Positions 30,701 through 43,692 of a DNA stretch of 64,000 nucleotides are shown in pieces. The notes under the pieces were generated by a model, which was given only the letters and a program-made list of their open reading frames with translations, had not been told where the DNA came from and did no database searches. The position numbers were made by a program, and so were the translations under genes. The DNA is from an uncultured Sterolibacteriaceae bacterium (GTDB lineage Bacteria > Pseudomonadota > Gammaproteobacteria > Burkholderiales > Rhodocyclaceae). The stretch is from assembly GCA_937888595.1 (NCBI GenBank), contig CALARK010000008.1:190478-254477 (forward strand). Direction: 5' to 3'. How positions within the stretch are numbered: position 1 is the first letter of the stretch; each line of letters opens with the position of its first letter.

Positions 30701-31045
30701 ACGATGAAAATCGAGCACCTGCGCCCGTTCCACCGAAAACGCCACATCCGGCATCAGGTCGAGCTCGCCGCGGCCGAGGCGTTCCAGGCAGGACGACCAC
30801 TCGCAGGATACGTACTCGAGTTCCCAGGCTTCCGCATCCGCGATGGCCTGGAGCAGGTCAGGAAACAAACCGGCCGGGCGGCCACCCTCGTCGCGAAAGA
30901 CCTTCGGCGGATTTTCGTAGAAACCCACCTTCAGTGTCTGCGCATCGCGGCTGGACGGAACCAGGCCCCCGGCCCAGAGCACAGCGCCCGATGCAACCAC
31001 CGCAGCCAGGATCGCGAGCGAGACGACAGGCGAGATTTTTTTCAT
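27719..31045 (-). CDS. BvgS/EvgS-like hybrid sensor kinase (SBP3-TM-HisKA-HATPase-REC-REC-HPt)
   Basis: 1108 residues from the ATG at 31045; a TTG three codons earlier is less likely. After an N-terminal membrane anchor or signal, a bacterial extracellular solute-binding family 3 domain (LKVGFYENPPKVFRDEGGRP) fills about 38-260. A TM helix near 270-292 and a coiled segment precede the phosphoacceptor His near 342 (NMSHEIRTP). Two receivers (LVLMDWHMPG and AVLMDIQMPV) and an HPt domain (EYCHALKGITGNL) make a full phosphorelay. It senses a small molecule directly in the periplasm and probably passes phosphate to the co-encoded EAL protein. Confidence 0.9.
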   Translation of the reverse strand: MKKISPVVSLAILAAVVASGAVLWAGGLVPSSRDAQTLKVGFYENPPKVFRDEGGRPAGLFPDLLQAIADAEAWELEYVSCEWSSCLERLGRGELDLMPDVAFSVERAQVLDFHRLSVTTSWSQIFVRPGFDAQTLRDLAGMRIAVLRGGIQQDIFAELMASRGAGYQPVLVDDLIDGYEAVVAGQADAVVTNSFFAARNGARYHLQETPIIFLPSSLYFATAKGQHADVLQRIDAHLAAWRRNSDSLYYDVLRRTMADVPERLLPRWARWSLAGAGLALLLLIGVSLLLRREVARRTRELEEERANLERLVSERTAELRAAKEEAERLTQVKSEFLANMSHEIRTPMNAILGMLYLAMKTDLPAALRKTLTKAQNSAHSLLGIINDILDFSKIEAGKLELESVEFGLEAVLERVSDTVAGQAEQKGIEFLIRYDPAIPPYLVGDPLRLGQILLNLCGNAVKFTERGEVELSLHQINLAPDEVTLQVCVRDTGVGMEAEVQRRLFEKFTQADQSTTRRFGGTGLGLAISRTLVELMGGRIWIEDSQPGRGTTICLSLHLPIAPQAQAGAAALVEKAGPLLSGIRVLVVDDNQVSREILAEMLRYFRLDVDMAASGASAMAMLRAAGARPFDLVLMDWHMPGMNGVEATLLIHADRSLARQPKVVMVTAYGREDVMRQAEQAGTDGFLVKPVSPSTLLDTVLTVLGRGRVFGSESGAIVPGVGAGSGSGLGTLAGKRVLIVEDNDINREFAVELLRSEHIDSDEAANGEIAVEKVVQQDYDAVLMDIQMPVMDGLEATRRIRALAAGDTTSRFATLPIIAMTALAMAHDAERSAAAGMNDHVTKPIDAERLFASLAHWIGVSKRAVAPQAQDDPAGDAIDPRRSTGTRESVAVAPPRASPGMRGDPVPADLAAMRCFNAAEGVRRIGGKPDAYRRQLARFRAHYADAANELRRRLAERGTVHAEEYCHALKGITGNLSAAELFQQTAALDAQLKRGEVPPDTAFAALAVAFDAAFAEVDRLGAAANAVPAGGGPELPLSDAVALLDRLEHALQNDLGGVEPLLARLRGGVAGHSVGAAVAEIAAAADVFDIDAATARARRLKGTLTGQT

Positions 31046-31348
31046 GTCATGCAAACGGGGGCCGGATTCACCGAACGCTTACTATAGCCTCAATCGCAAG
31101 CGGCAGAAGCGCCAGCGGCGCTGCGTTCGCCGCATCCTGGTGCGACGCGGCATCCGGCCCATGCACGACGCAGGCGGTGTCCGCCCGGCCCAGAAGGCTC
31201 GCCGCCGTCCCGCCGGGGCCGACTTTTCGCCAGGCGGGCGGCGATGCCGGCAGGGACGCCGCACCGCATGTCGATCAGCACGGTTGCGACAAAGTCACTA
31301 GAATGCCAACAGCGTACCCACGTACAGGTTCCTGATTCGCGAGCGCCC
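31046..31348. other. Divergent intergenic region between the hybrid kinase and hemerythrin genes
   Basis: About 300 bp without a convincing gene. It holds one dispersed repeat (31204-31227) and presumably the two divergent promoters. A TAGAAT near 31300 could be a -10 box for the hemerythrin gene, but no matching -35 is seen. Short readings across this stretch look like GC-driven noise. Confidence 0.5.
31204..31226 (+). repeat. Dispersed 23-bp element, copy 11 (divergent intergenic)
   Basis: One mismatch (C to G in the middle), with an extra GCC before and a fourth T after, as in other copies. Confidence 0.92.
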
Positions 31349-31804
31349 ATGTCCAACCCGACGGACCGTGTTCTTCCTGACGCCTTCATTACGGGCGATG
31401 CGATCGTCGACGACGAGCACCGCCATTTGCGTCAGCAGATCGAACGGCTTCGGTCGATCTGCGCCGAATACGAAACCCGGCAAACGTGCCAGGGATGTGC
31501 GTCGGAAAAGATTTCCCGGTGCGAGTCGGTCCTGCTGGAATGCATCTCGGACCTGCTGGCCTATATGGTCGATCACTTCCGGGCGGAGGAAAACCTGATG
31601 AAGCGCCGCGGCATCAATCAGGCACACCGCGAACGGTATCTGGTCCACACCGAGGATCATGCCGATATCGCCAATCATGTCGCCCAGCTGACGCACCCCA
31701 GGGATCCCGGACTGACGGTCAAGACCATTGCCGAAACCACCGCCTTGATTTCGCATTGGCTCGACCGGCACATCGTCTCCCACGACGTGCCCATGCTGCA
31801 CTGA
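31349..31804 (+). CDS. Bacteriohemerythrin-like protein with extra cysteines
   Basis: 151 residues from the ATG at 31349. Diiron ligands of the hemerythrin fold are visible: His24 (DDEHRHL), His76 and Glu80 (HFRAE), His100 or His104, His136, and His141 to Asp146 (HIVSHD). The protein should bind O2 reversibly in the cytosol, for O2 delivery or sensing. An insert near residues 47-58 holds C-x2-C-x7-C plus two further cysteines at 38 and 65, not part of the basic fold as I know it; it could bind metal or form a redox switch. Divergent from the hybrid kinase gene. Confidence 0.8.
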   Translation: MSNPTDRVLPDAFITGDAIVDDEHRHLRQQIERLRSICAEYETRQTCQGCASEKISRCESVLLECISDLLAYMVDHFRAEENLMKRRGINQAHRERYLVHTEDHADIANHVAQLTHPRDPGLTVKTIAETTALISHWLDRHIVSHDVPMLH

Positions 31805-31843
31805 CGCCCGGCGGCGCGCCGCCCGGGGCCGGACCGGCGGGGC

Positions 31844-32230
31844 TCAGGCTGCCTTGCCGATCAACTCGATGAAATACCCGTCCGGATCGGCGATGAACGC
31901 GATGATGGTGGTGCCGGCGTTCATGGGGCCGGCTTCGCGCACGATGGTGGCGCCGAGTTTCTTCGCCTCGGCACAGGCGGCGTAGACATCGTCCACTTCG
32001 ATGGCGATATGGCCGTAGCCCTTGCCGAGGTCGTAGCGGTCGACGCCCCAGTTGTAGGTCAGCTCGATCACCGTCTTTTCGCGCTCGTCGCCGTAGCCGA
32101 CGAAGGCGAGGGTGAACTTGCCTTCGGGATAGTCCTGGCGGCGCAACAGCCGCATGCCGAGGACGCGGGTGTAGAAGTCGATGGCGCGATCGAGGTCGCC
32201 GGTACGAAGCATGGTGTGGAGCAGGCGCAT
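31844..32230 (-). CDS. gloA: Lactoylglutathione lyase (glyoxalase I)
   Basis: 128 residues. The metal ligands His5, Glu56, His74 and Glu122 fall at exactly the positions of E. coli GloA, so this is the Ni/Co-type enzyme converting the methylglyoxal-glutathione hemithioacetal to S-lactoylglutathione in the cytosol. RTGDLDRAIDFYTRVLGM is the family N-terminus and DPDGYFIELI closes the second motif. It lies 91 bp downstream of the EF-G-like gene on the same strand, with a degenerate repeat between them. Confidence 0.96.
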   Translation of the reverse strand: MRLLHTMLRTGDLDRAIDFYTRVLGMRLLRRQDYPEGKFTLAFVGYGDEREKTVIELTYNWGVDRYDLGKGYGHIAIEVDDVYAACAEAKKLGATIVREAGPMNAGTTIIAFIADPDGYFIELIGKAA

Positions 32231-32278
32231 GGTGCTTCATCCTTTCAGTCGATGAGGCACCATTGTCGCCGCTCCGGC

Positions 32279-32301
32279 GCCGTCGCGCCAGCGCCGACTG
32301 C
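32279..32301 (+). repeat. Dispersed 23-bp element, copy 12 (3' end eroded)
   Basis: Two mismatches in the first 21 bases, and the terminal TTT run is lost. It lies between gloA and the EF-G-like gene. Confidence 0.75.
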
Positions 32302-32304
32302 TAG

Positions 32305-32326
32305 GCCGGCTACTACGCCGGCTACT
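32305..32326. repeat. Short tandem repeat at the EF-G-like stop codon
   Basis: GCCGGCTAC occurs twice, 12 bp apart, the second copy including the CTA that is the minus-strand TAG stop. Probably a small slippage duplication next to copy 12. Confidence 0.5.
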
Positions 32327-34358
32327 CTTCGTCTTCGCTCAGCTTGAAGCTGGACGCCAGCTTCTGCTGCACCGGCGGCGGCACCTGGGCGTAGCGCGCG
32401 AACTCGATGCTGTAGCTGCCGCGGCCGCCGGTCAGCGACTTGAGGCGCGAGGCGTAGTCGTTGATTTCGGCCAGCGGCACCTCGCCGGCGACGGCGACAC
32501 GGCCCGGGCCGCGCGGCGTGGTGCCGGTGACGTGGCCGCGGCGCGACGATAGGTCGCCGGCGATGTCGCCCATCTGGTCGTCATGCACGTGCACGTCGAT
32601 GGCCACGATCGGCTCCAGCACCACGGCGCCGGCCGCCTGGATGGCGGCGATGGCGGCCTTCTTGCCGGCCTGGACGAAGGCGACTTCCTTGCCGTCGACC
32701 GGGTGGGTCTTGCCGTCATAGACGATCACGCGCAGGTCCTCGACCGGGAAACCGGCAACGACGCCGCCCTCCAACGCCATGCGCACGCCCTTCTCGACCG
32801 CCGGCATGAACACGCCGGGAATCACGCCGCCCTTGACGTGGTCGACGAACTCGAAGCCGGTACCGCGCTCGAGCGGTTCGATCTTGAGATAGACCTCGCC
32901 GAACTGGCCGGCGCCGCCTGACTGCTTCTTGTGGCGGCAGTGGCCCTCGGCGGCCTTGGTGATGGTCTCGCGGTACGGCACCTGCGGCGGCTTGGTGGCG
33001 AGTTCGAGCTTGTACTGCGACGCCATCTTCTCGAGCTTGTAGCGCAGGTGCATCTCGCCGAGGCCGAAGATCACCGTCTCGTGCGTGGTCGGATGGCGCT
33101 CCATGCGGAAGCAGGGGTCTTCCAGCTCCAGCTTGTGGAGGATCTCGAACAGGCGCTGTTCGTCACCCTTCTTGGTCGTCTCGACGGCGAGGCCCTGCAT
33201 CGGCTTCGGGAATTCGAGCGGCTTGAGGTGGATGTGGTCCTCGTCATGCGAATCGTGCAGAACGGCGTCGAACTCGAGTTCCTCGACCTTGGCGATCGCG
33301 CCGATGTCGCCCGGCAGCAGTTCGTCGACCTCGACATAGTCCTTGCCCTGCAGTTGATACAGGTGGCCGACCTTGAAGGCCTTCTTGCCGTCGCCGACGA
33401 ACAGCTGGGAATCCTTGCGGATGGTGCCCTGATGCACGCGGAACACGCCGACCTTGCCCATGTAGGGATCGACGATGATCTTGAAGACGTGGGCGAGCAC
33501 GTGTTTGGCGGCATCCGGCTCGCGCTGGAACGCCTCGCCGTCCTTGTAGAACGGCGGCACGTTGGCCTCGGCGGGATTGGGTGCGAGCGTGGCCAGGACA
33601 TGGAGCAGTTCGTCGATGCCGGCGCCGGTCTTGGCGGAAGCGAACAGCACGGGAATCAGGTGCCCTTCGCGCAGCGCCTTTTCGAAGGGCGCGTGCAATT
33701 CACCGGCGCTCGGGTCCTTGCCGTCCTCGAGGTAGCGCTCCATCAAGCTCTCGTCTTCCTCGACGAGCTGATCGATCAGTTCGCGGTGGGCGTGCGCCAC
33801 CGTATCGACATCGGCATCACCGCTGTCATGTTCCATGACCTCGACGACCTTGCCGTGGTCGGGCGACGGCAGGTCGAGGAACTTGCAGGCCGGGCCGAAA
33901 CGCTCGCGGATATCGGCCATCAGGCCGGCGAGGTCGAGGTTGTCGGCATCGATCTTGTTGATGACGATCATGCGGGCCAGGCCACGCGCGGCGGCGGCGC
34001 GCATCATGCGCTCGGTCATCAGCTCGACGCCGGTTTGGGCGTTGATTACGACCACCGCGGTGTCGACACCGGCCAGCGTCGCCATCGCCTGCCCGGCGAA
34101 GTCGGGGTAGCCGGGCGTGTCGGCGAGATGCACATGGACGTCTTCCCAGGCGAAATTCACCAGCGCGGACTGCAGCGAGTGGCCGGCGGCCTTTTCCTGC
34201 GTGTCGAAATCGCAGACCGTGCTGCCCTTCTCGACGCTGCCAGCCGCTGCAATGGCCCCGGCGCGCAGCAGCAGCGCCTCGGCCAGGCTGGTCTTGCCGG
34301 CGCCGCCGTGTCCGACGAGCGCGACGGCGCGGATGGATGCGGTATGGAATTTCGGCAT
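32322..34358 (-). CDS. EF-G-like translational GTPase (FusA2/PRK12740 type)
   Basis: 678 residues. The G1 motif is GHGGAGKTS, not the GHIDAGKTT of canonical EF-G; G3 DTPGYPDF and G4 NKID are present. Domains II-V follow (YRETITKAAEGHCRHKKQSGGAGQFG, then a C-terminal fold ending in KLSEDEE). It is shorter than EF-G and belongs to the paralogous EF-G-like group whose job is uncertain; it is not the housekeeping fusA, which sits with rpsL/rpsG/tufA. GGGAG precedes the ATG at 34358. It follows glmS by 33 nt and may be co-transcribed with it. Confidence 0.85.
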   Translation of the reverse strand: MPKFHTASIRAVALVGHGGAGKTSLAEALLLRAGAIAAAGSVEKGSTVCDFDTQEKAAGHSLQSALVNFAWEDVHVHLADTPGYPDFAGQAMATLAGVDTAVVVINAQTGVELMTERMMRAAAARGLARMIVINKIDADNLDLAGLMADIRERFGPACKFLDLPSPDHGKVVEVMEHDSGDADVDTVAHAHRELIDQLVEEDESLMERYLEDGKDPSAGELHAPFEKALREGHLIPVLFASAKTGAGIDELLHVLATLAPNPAEANVPPFYKDGEAFQREPDAAKHVLAHVFKIIVDPYMGKVGVFRVHQGTIRKDSQLFVGDGKKAFKVGHLYQLQGKDYVEVDELLPGDIGAIAKVEELEFDAVLHDSHDEDHIHLKPLEFPKPMQGLAVETTKKGDEQRLFEILHKLELEDPCFRMERHPTTHETVIFGLGEMHLRYKLEKMASQYKLELATKPPQVPYRETITKAAEGHCRHKKQSGGAGQFGEVYLKIEPLERGTGFEFVDHVKGGVIPGVFMPAVEKGVRMALEGGVVAGFPVEDLRVIVYDGKTHPVDGKEVAFVQAGKKAAIAAIQAAGAVVLEPIVAIDVHVHDDQMGDIAGDLSSRRGHVTGTTPRGPGRVAVAGEVPLAEINDYASRLKSLTGGRGSYSIEFARYAQVPPPVQQKLASSFKLSEDEE

Positions 34359-34391
34359 GATGCTCTCCCTTTTTTGAATTCTTCGGCGGGC

Positions 34392-36212
34392 TTACTCGAC
34401 GGTAACCGATTTCGCGAGGTTCCGCGGCTTGTCGACGTCGGTGCCTTTCACTAACGCGGCATGATACGCCAGCAGTTGCAGGGGCACGACGTGCAGCACC
34501 GGCGAGAGCGGACCGTAGTGCTCGGGCAGGCGCAGGATATGCACGCCCTCCGATTCGGACACTTCCGAATCGGCATCGGCCAGCACATAGAGCTCGCCAC
34601 CGCGCGCACGGACTTCCTGGATGTTCGATTTCACTTTTTCCAGCAGTGCATCGTTGGGCGCCACCGCGATCACCGGCATGTCCTTGTCGACCAGTGCGAG
34701 CGGACCGTGCTTGAGTTCGCCCGACGGATAGGCTTCGGCATGGATATATGAAATTTCCTTGAGCTTGAGCGCACCCTCGAGGGCGATCGGGTAATGGTGG
34801 CCGCGGCCGAGGAACAGCGCATGCTGCTTGTCGGCGAAGCGCTGCGCCCATTCCGCGACCTGCGGCTCGATCTCCAGCACGCGCTGCACCGCCGCCGGCA
34901 GGTGACGCAAGGCCCCGAGATGCCTGTCCTCGTCGGCCTCCGTGAGGCGGCCGCGCAGCTTGGCGAGCACCAGCGTCAGCATGAACAGGGCCGCCAGCTG
35001 GGTGGTGAAGGCCTTGGTCGAGGCGACGCCGATCTCGGGGCCGGCCCGGGTGATGAAGCGCAGGGCCGATTCGCGCACGATGGCCGATTCGGGCACGTTG
35101 CAGATCGCCATCGTCAGCGGCTGGCCGAGTTCGCGTGCGTGGCGCAGGGCCGCCAGCGTATCGGCAGTTTCGCCCGACTGGGAAATGGCCACCACCAGCT
35201 GGCTGGCGCGTGGCACCGAGGTGCGATAGCGATATTCGCTGGCGATCTCCACGGTCGTCGGGACGCCCGCGATGGCTTCGAGCCAGTAGCGCGCCGTCAT
35301 GCCGGCATGGGCGCTGGTGCCGCAGGCGAGGATCAGCACGCTGTCGACGCCGGCGAGCAGCTTCTCGGCATCGGCGCCGAACAGGCCGGCCTGCACGCTT
35401 TTCGCCGCGCCGGCCATTTCCAGCGTGTTGGCGAGCGCATCGGGCTGCTCGAAGATTTCCTTCTGCATGTAGTGGCGGAAGCGTCCGAGCTCGACGGCAT
35501 CGGCCGACAGCTGCGACAGGGCCACCGGCCGCTCGACCGGCGTGCCGTCGAAGCGGGTGACCTGCCAGCTGTCTGGACGCAGGTCGGCGAGATCGCCATT
35601 TTCGAGATAGACCATGCGCCGCGTCACGGAGAGCAGGGCGGAAGCATCCGAGGCGGCATAGTGACCCGCCTCGCCGATGCCGAGCAGCAGCGGCGAACCT
35701 TCGCGGGCGACGATCACGCGGTTGGGCTCGGCCTCGTGCAGCACGGCGATGGCGAAGGCGCCGCGCAGGCGGCTGACGGCGGCGCGCACGGCATCGGCCA
35801 GATCCGGCGTGGTCTTGAGCTGGCGCTCGACGAGGTGGGCGATGACCTCGGTGTCGGTATCCGAACTGAATACCTGGCCTTGCGCGACGAGTTCCGCGCG
35901 CAGGGCTTCGAAGTTCTCGATGATGCCGTTATGCACGACGGCGACGCGGCCGGAAACATGGGGATGTGCATTACGTTCGGACGGTACGCCATGCGTGGCC
36001 CAACGCGTGTGGGCGATGCCGGTCGTGGCGGACAGGTCGCTGCTCTGCGCGGCGAGCTCGGCCACCCGGCCGACGCTGCGCAGTCGTACCAGGGCGGGAT
36101 TGAGCACCGCCAGGCCGGCGGAATCGTAGCCGCGATATTCGAGCTTTCTCAGTCCTTCGATCAGGGTGCCGACGATGTTGCCGGAGGCTGCTGCTGCGAC
36201 GATACCGCACAT
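34392..36212 (-). CDS. glmS: Glutamine-fructose-6-phosphate aminotransferase (isomerizing)
   Basis: 606 residues from the ATG at 36212 (E. coli GlmS has 609). MCGIVAAAA exposes the catalytic Cys after Met removal. The Ntn glutaminase half has RWATHGVPSERNAHPH, and two SIS domains (ACGTSAHAG, SQSGETADTL) form the isomerase; the end is KPRNLAKSVTVE as usual. It makes glucosamine-6-phosphate for cell-wall and LPS precursors. glmU lies upstream, 4 nt away, so both steps share a transcript. No glmS ribozyme-type leader is possible in that gap. Confidence 0.97.
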   Translation of the reverse strand: MCGIVAAAASGNIVGTLIEGLRKLEYRGYDSAGLAVLNPALVRLRSVGRVAELAAQSSDLSATTGIAHTRWATHGVPSERNAHPHVSGRVAVVHNGIIENFEALRAELVAQGQVFSSDTDTEVIAHLVERQLKTTPDLADAVRAAVSRLRGAFAIAVLHEAEPNRVIVAREGSPLLLGIGEAGHYAASDASALLSVTRRMVYLENGDLADLRPDSWQVTRFDGTPVERPVALSQLSADAVELGRFRHYMQKEIFEQPDALANTLEMAGAAKSVQAGLFGADAEKLLAGVDSVLILACGTSAHAGMTARYWLEAIAGVPTTVEIASEYRYRTSVPRASQLVVAISQSGETADTLAALRHARELGQPLTMAICNVPESAIVRESALRFITRAGPEIGVASTKAFTTQLAALFMLTLVLAKLRGRLTEADEDRHLGALRHLPAAVQRVLEIEPQVAEWAQRFADKQHALFLGRGHHYPIALEGALKLKEISYIHAEAYPSGELKHGPLALVDKDMPVIAVAPNDALLEKVKSNIQEVRARGGELYVLADADSEVSESEGVHILRLPEHYGPLSPVLHVVPLQLLAYHAALVKGTDVDKPRNLAKSVTVE

Positions 36213-36216
36213 GCCA

Positions 36217-37545
36217 CTATTCCTTTTTGTGTTTGACGGGGCGCTTCCAGCCGGGAAGGGAAAGTTGTTTCGCGCGCGACAGGGTGAGCTGGTCGGGCGG
36301 CGCATCCTTCGTCAGGGTCGTGCCGGCGCCGAGCGTGGCGCCGCGCCCAACGGTGACCGGGGCGACAAGTTGCGTATCGGAACCGATGAAGACGTCGTCC
36401 TCGATCACGGTGCGGAATTTGTTGGCGCCATCGTAGTTGCAGGTGATCGTGCCCGCCCCGACATTGACGCGGCTGCCCATCGTCGTATCGCCGACGTAGG
36501 CGAGGTGGTTGGCCTTCGAGTGCGCGGCGATGGTCGAGTTCTTCACCTCGACGAAGTTGCCGATATGCACGTCTTCCGCGAGGACCGTGCCGGGGCGCAG
36601 GCGGGCGAAGGGGCCGATGATGCTGCCCGGGCCGACGACGGCGTCCTGGATCACGCAGTTGGCGTTGATACGCACGCCATCCTGCAGCTCGACGCGGCCT
36701 TCGAAGACGCAGTTGACGTCGATGAAGACGTCGCGACCGCAGACCAGCTCGCCGCGCACGTCGATGCGGTCGGGATCGGCCAGCGTCACGCCCTGCTCCA
36801 TCAGCGACGCTGCGATGTTGCGCTGGTGGATGCGTTCGAGTCGCGCCAGCTGGGCCTTGCTGTTGACACCATCGGTTTCCCAGCCGGCGGCCGGGTGCGC
36901 CGTGACGATTTCCATCCCCTCGGCGACCGCCATCGCGACGATGTCGGTCAGGTAGTACTCACCCTGCGCGTTGCGGTTGCCGAGTTGCGGTAGCCAGCGC
37001 GCCAGCGCCGCACCGGGCGCGACGAGAATGCCGGTGTTGATTTCGCAGATCGCGCGCTCGGCATCGTCGGCGTCCTTCTCCTCGACGATGCGCGTGACCT
37101 GGCCATCGACGCGCACGATGCGGCCATAGCCGTGCGGATCGTCAAGGTGAGCTGTCAGCAATGCGAGGCGGTCGTCGCCGGCAGCATCGACCAGCCGCTG
37201 CAGCGTTTCGGCCCGGATCAGCGGCACATCGCCATACAGCACCAGCACGGCCGCCGTCCCGCCGGCGCCGACTTTTTCGAGCGCCGGCTGCGCTTGCAGC
37301 ACGGCGTGGCCGGTGCCGAGCTGGGGTTCCTGTTTCGCCCATTGCAGATCCGGTGCGGTCAGCTTGTCGCGTACCTGCTCGCCACCGTGGCCGTAGACCA
37401 CGCAGATGAGGTTGGCGCACAGGGAACGCGCCGTATCGACGACATGCGCCAGCATCGGCTTGCCGGCGATCGGGTGCAGCACCTTGGGCAGGTCGGAGCG
37501 CATGCGCTTGCCCTGCCCGGCCGCGAGAATGACGACATTGAGCAT
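36217..37545 (-). CDS. glmU: Bifunctional UDP-N-acetylglucosamine pyrophosphorylase / glucosamine-1-phosphate acetyltransferase
   Basis: 442 residues from the ATG at 37545. The pyrophosphorylase domain starts VVILAAGQGKRMRSDLPK and has LYGDVPLI. The left-handed beta-helix acetyltransferase has HLAYVGDTTMGSRVNVGAG, where the His matches the catalytic His of E. coli GlmU, and ends GWKRPVKHKKE. It produces UDP-GlcNAc. Between residues about 90 and 98 the sequence LEKVGAGGTAAV comes from an exact dispersed repeat, in the loop just before the LYGDVPLI strand, where E. coli has an acidic loop. Confidence 0.97.
   Translation of the reverse strand: MLNVVILAAGQGKRMRSDLPKVLHPIAGKPMLAHVVDTARSLCANLICVVYGHGGEQVRDKLTAPDLQWAKQEPQLGTGHAVLQAQPALEKVGAGGTAAVLVLYGDVPLIRAETLQRLVDAAGDDRLALLTAHLDDPHGYGRIVRVDGQVTRIVEEKDADDAERAICEINTGILVAPGAALARWLPQLGNRNAQGEYYLTDIVAMAVAEGMEIVTAHPAAGWETDGVNSKAQLARLERIHQRNIAASLMEQGVTLADPDRIDVRGELVCGRDVFIDVNCVFEGRVELQDGVRINANCVIQDAVVGPGSIIGPFARLRPGTVLAEDVHIGNFVEVKNSTIAAHSKANHLAYVGDTTMGSRVNVGAGTITCNYDGANKFRTVIEDDVFIGSDTQLVAPVTVGRGATLGAGTTLTKDAPPDQLTLSRAKQLSLPGWKRPVKHKKE
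37253..37275 (+). repeat. Dispersed 23-bp element, copy 13 (exact; inside glmU)
   Basis: Exact consensus with an extra GCC before and two more T after. On the glmU strand it encodes K-V-G-A-G-G-T-A. Confidence 0.95.
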
Positions 37546-37574
37546 GGCTTGGACTCCGTTCTGCCTGCAGGCGG

Positions 37575-39035
37575 TCAACGTGGCAGGCTGCTCGTCCCCA
37601 TCAGGAACTCGTCGACCGCGCGGGCGCACTGGCGGCCCTCGCGAATCGCCCAGACCACCAGCGACTGGCCGCGGCGCATGTCGCCCGCCGCGAAGACCTT
37701 GGCAACGTTCGTCGCGTAGCAGCCGGCGCCCTCTGTCGTCGCCGCGGCATTGCCGCGGCTATCCTTCGCGACGCCGAAGCCGTCGAGCACCGAGGCGATG
37801 GGATTCGTGAAGCCCATGGCGAGGAAGACGAGGTCGGCCTTGAGCTCGAACTCGGAGCCGGGGATTTCCTTCATCTTGCCGTCGCTCCAGTCGAGGCGCA
37901 CGCACTTGATGGACTGGAGCTTGCCGTTCTCACCCACGAACTCCTTGGTCGCGATCGACCAGTCGCGCGAACACCCTTCGTCATGGGACGAGGAGGTACG
38001 CAGCTTGTTCGGCCAGTAGGGCCAAACCAGCGGCTTGTTTTCGAGTTCGGGCGGACGCGGCATCAGCTCGATCTGGGTGATCGACGCGGCACCGTGGCGG
38101 TTGGACGTCCCCACGCAGTCGGAGCCGGTATCACCGCCGCCGATGACAACGACGTGCTTGCCCTGCGCGTTGAGCGGATTCTTTTTTCCGCCACCGACTT
38201 GCTTGTTCTGCGGGATCAGGAATTCGAGCGCGAAATGCACGCCTTCCAGTTCGCGGCCGGGAATCGGCAGGTCTCGCGGCGTCTCGGAACCGCCGGCGAG
38301 CACCACGGCATCGAAGTCCTTCATCAGCTTGGCGGGCGCGATGACCTTGGTGGCGTCGTTCACCACGCCTTTGGGCATGTCGGCGCCGACCAGAGTCTTG
38401 AGCTGGAACCTGACACCCTCGGCCTTGAGCTGGGCGGCACGCCACTCGATCAGGCGCTTGTCGAGCTTGAAGTCGGGGATACCGTAGCGCAACAGGCCGC
38501 CGATGGCGTCGTTCTTCTCGAACACCGTGACGTCGTGGCCGGCGCGCGCCAGCTGCTGGGCGGCGGCCAGGCCCGCCGGGCCGGAGCCGACGACGGCGAC
38601 CTTCTTGCCGGTCTTGACAGCGGCCGGCTGCGGCACGACCCAGCCGTTCTCGCCGGCCTTGTCGATGATCGCGTGCTCGATCGACTTGATGCCGACCGGC
38701 TCGGCGTTCACGCCCAGCGTGCAAGCCGCCTCGCAGGGTGCCGGGCAGATGCGGCTGGTGAACTCGGGGAAGTTGTTGGTCGAGTGCAGGGTGTCGATCG
38801 CCTCGCGCCACTTTCCCTTGTAGACCAGGTCGTTCCAGTCGGGAATCAGGTTGTTGATGGGGCAGCCGTTGTTGCAGAACGGGATGCCGCAGTCCATGCA
38901 GCGCGCGCCCTGGGTCTTGGCCTCGTCGTCCTTGAGGTGGCCGACGAATTCGCGGTAATGCTTGAGCCGCTGTTCGACCGGCTCGTAGCTTTCTGAGAGG
39001 CGTTCGAACTCGAGGAATCCGGTGGGCTTGCCCAT
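37575..39035 (-). CDS. gltD: Glutamate synthase small subunit
   Basis: 486 residues. The N-terminal domain has two cysteine clusters for 4Fe-4S centres (CMDCGIPFCNNGCP and CPAPCEAAC). The FAD-binding fold VAVVGSGPAGLAAAQQL and a second NADPH fold VVIGGGDTGSDC follow. It passes electrons from NADPH to GltB for glutamate formation from glutamine and 2-oxoglutarate. The start is one base past the gltB stop, so the subunits are translationally linked. glmU begins 29 nt after its stop. Confidence 0.96.
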   Translation of the reverse strand: MGKPTGFLEFERLSESYEPVEQRLKHYREFVGHLKDDEAKTQGARCMDCGIPFCNNGCPINNLIPDWNDLVYKGKWREAIDTLHSTNNFPEFTSRICPAPCEAACTLGVNAEPVGIKSIEHAIIDKAGENGWVVPQPAAVKTGKKVAVVGSGPAGLAAAQQLARAGHDVTVFEKNDAIGGLLRYGIPDFKLDKRLIEWRAAQLKAEGVRFQLKTLVGADMPKGVVNDATKVIAPAKLMKDFDAVVLAGGSETPRDLPIPGRELEGVHFALEFLIPQNKQVGGGKKNPLNAQGKHVVVIGGGDTGSDCVGTSNRHGAASITQIELMPRPPELENKPLVWPYWPNKLRTSSSHDEGCSRDWSIATKEFVGENGKLQSIKCVRLDWSDGKMKEIPGSEFELKADLVFLAMGFTNPIASVLDGFGVAKDSRGNAAATTEGAGCYATNVAKVFAAGDMRRGQSLVVWAIREGRQCARAVDEFLMGTSSLPR

Positions 39036-39036
39036 G

Positions 39037-43665
<4,629 letters not shown>

Positions 43666-43692
43666 CGTGCGGTTCCTGGAAGTACGGCCGTG

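Noticed and set aside
38188..38202. Partial element-like string in gltD (CCGCCACCGACTT)
   Set aside because: Only the right third matches; the GCCGTC end is absent.
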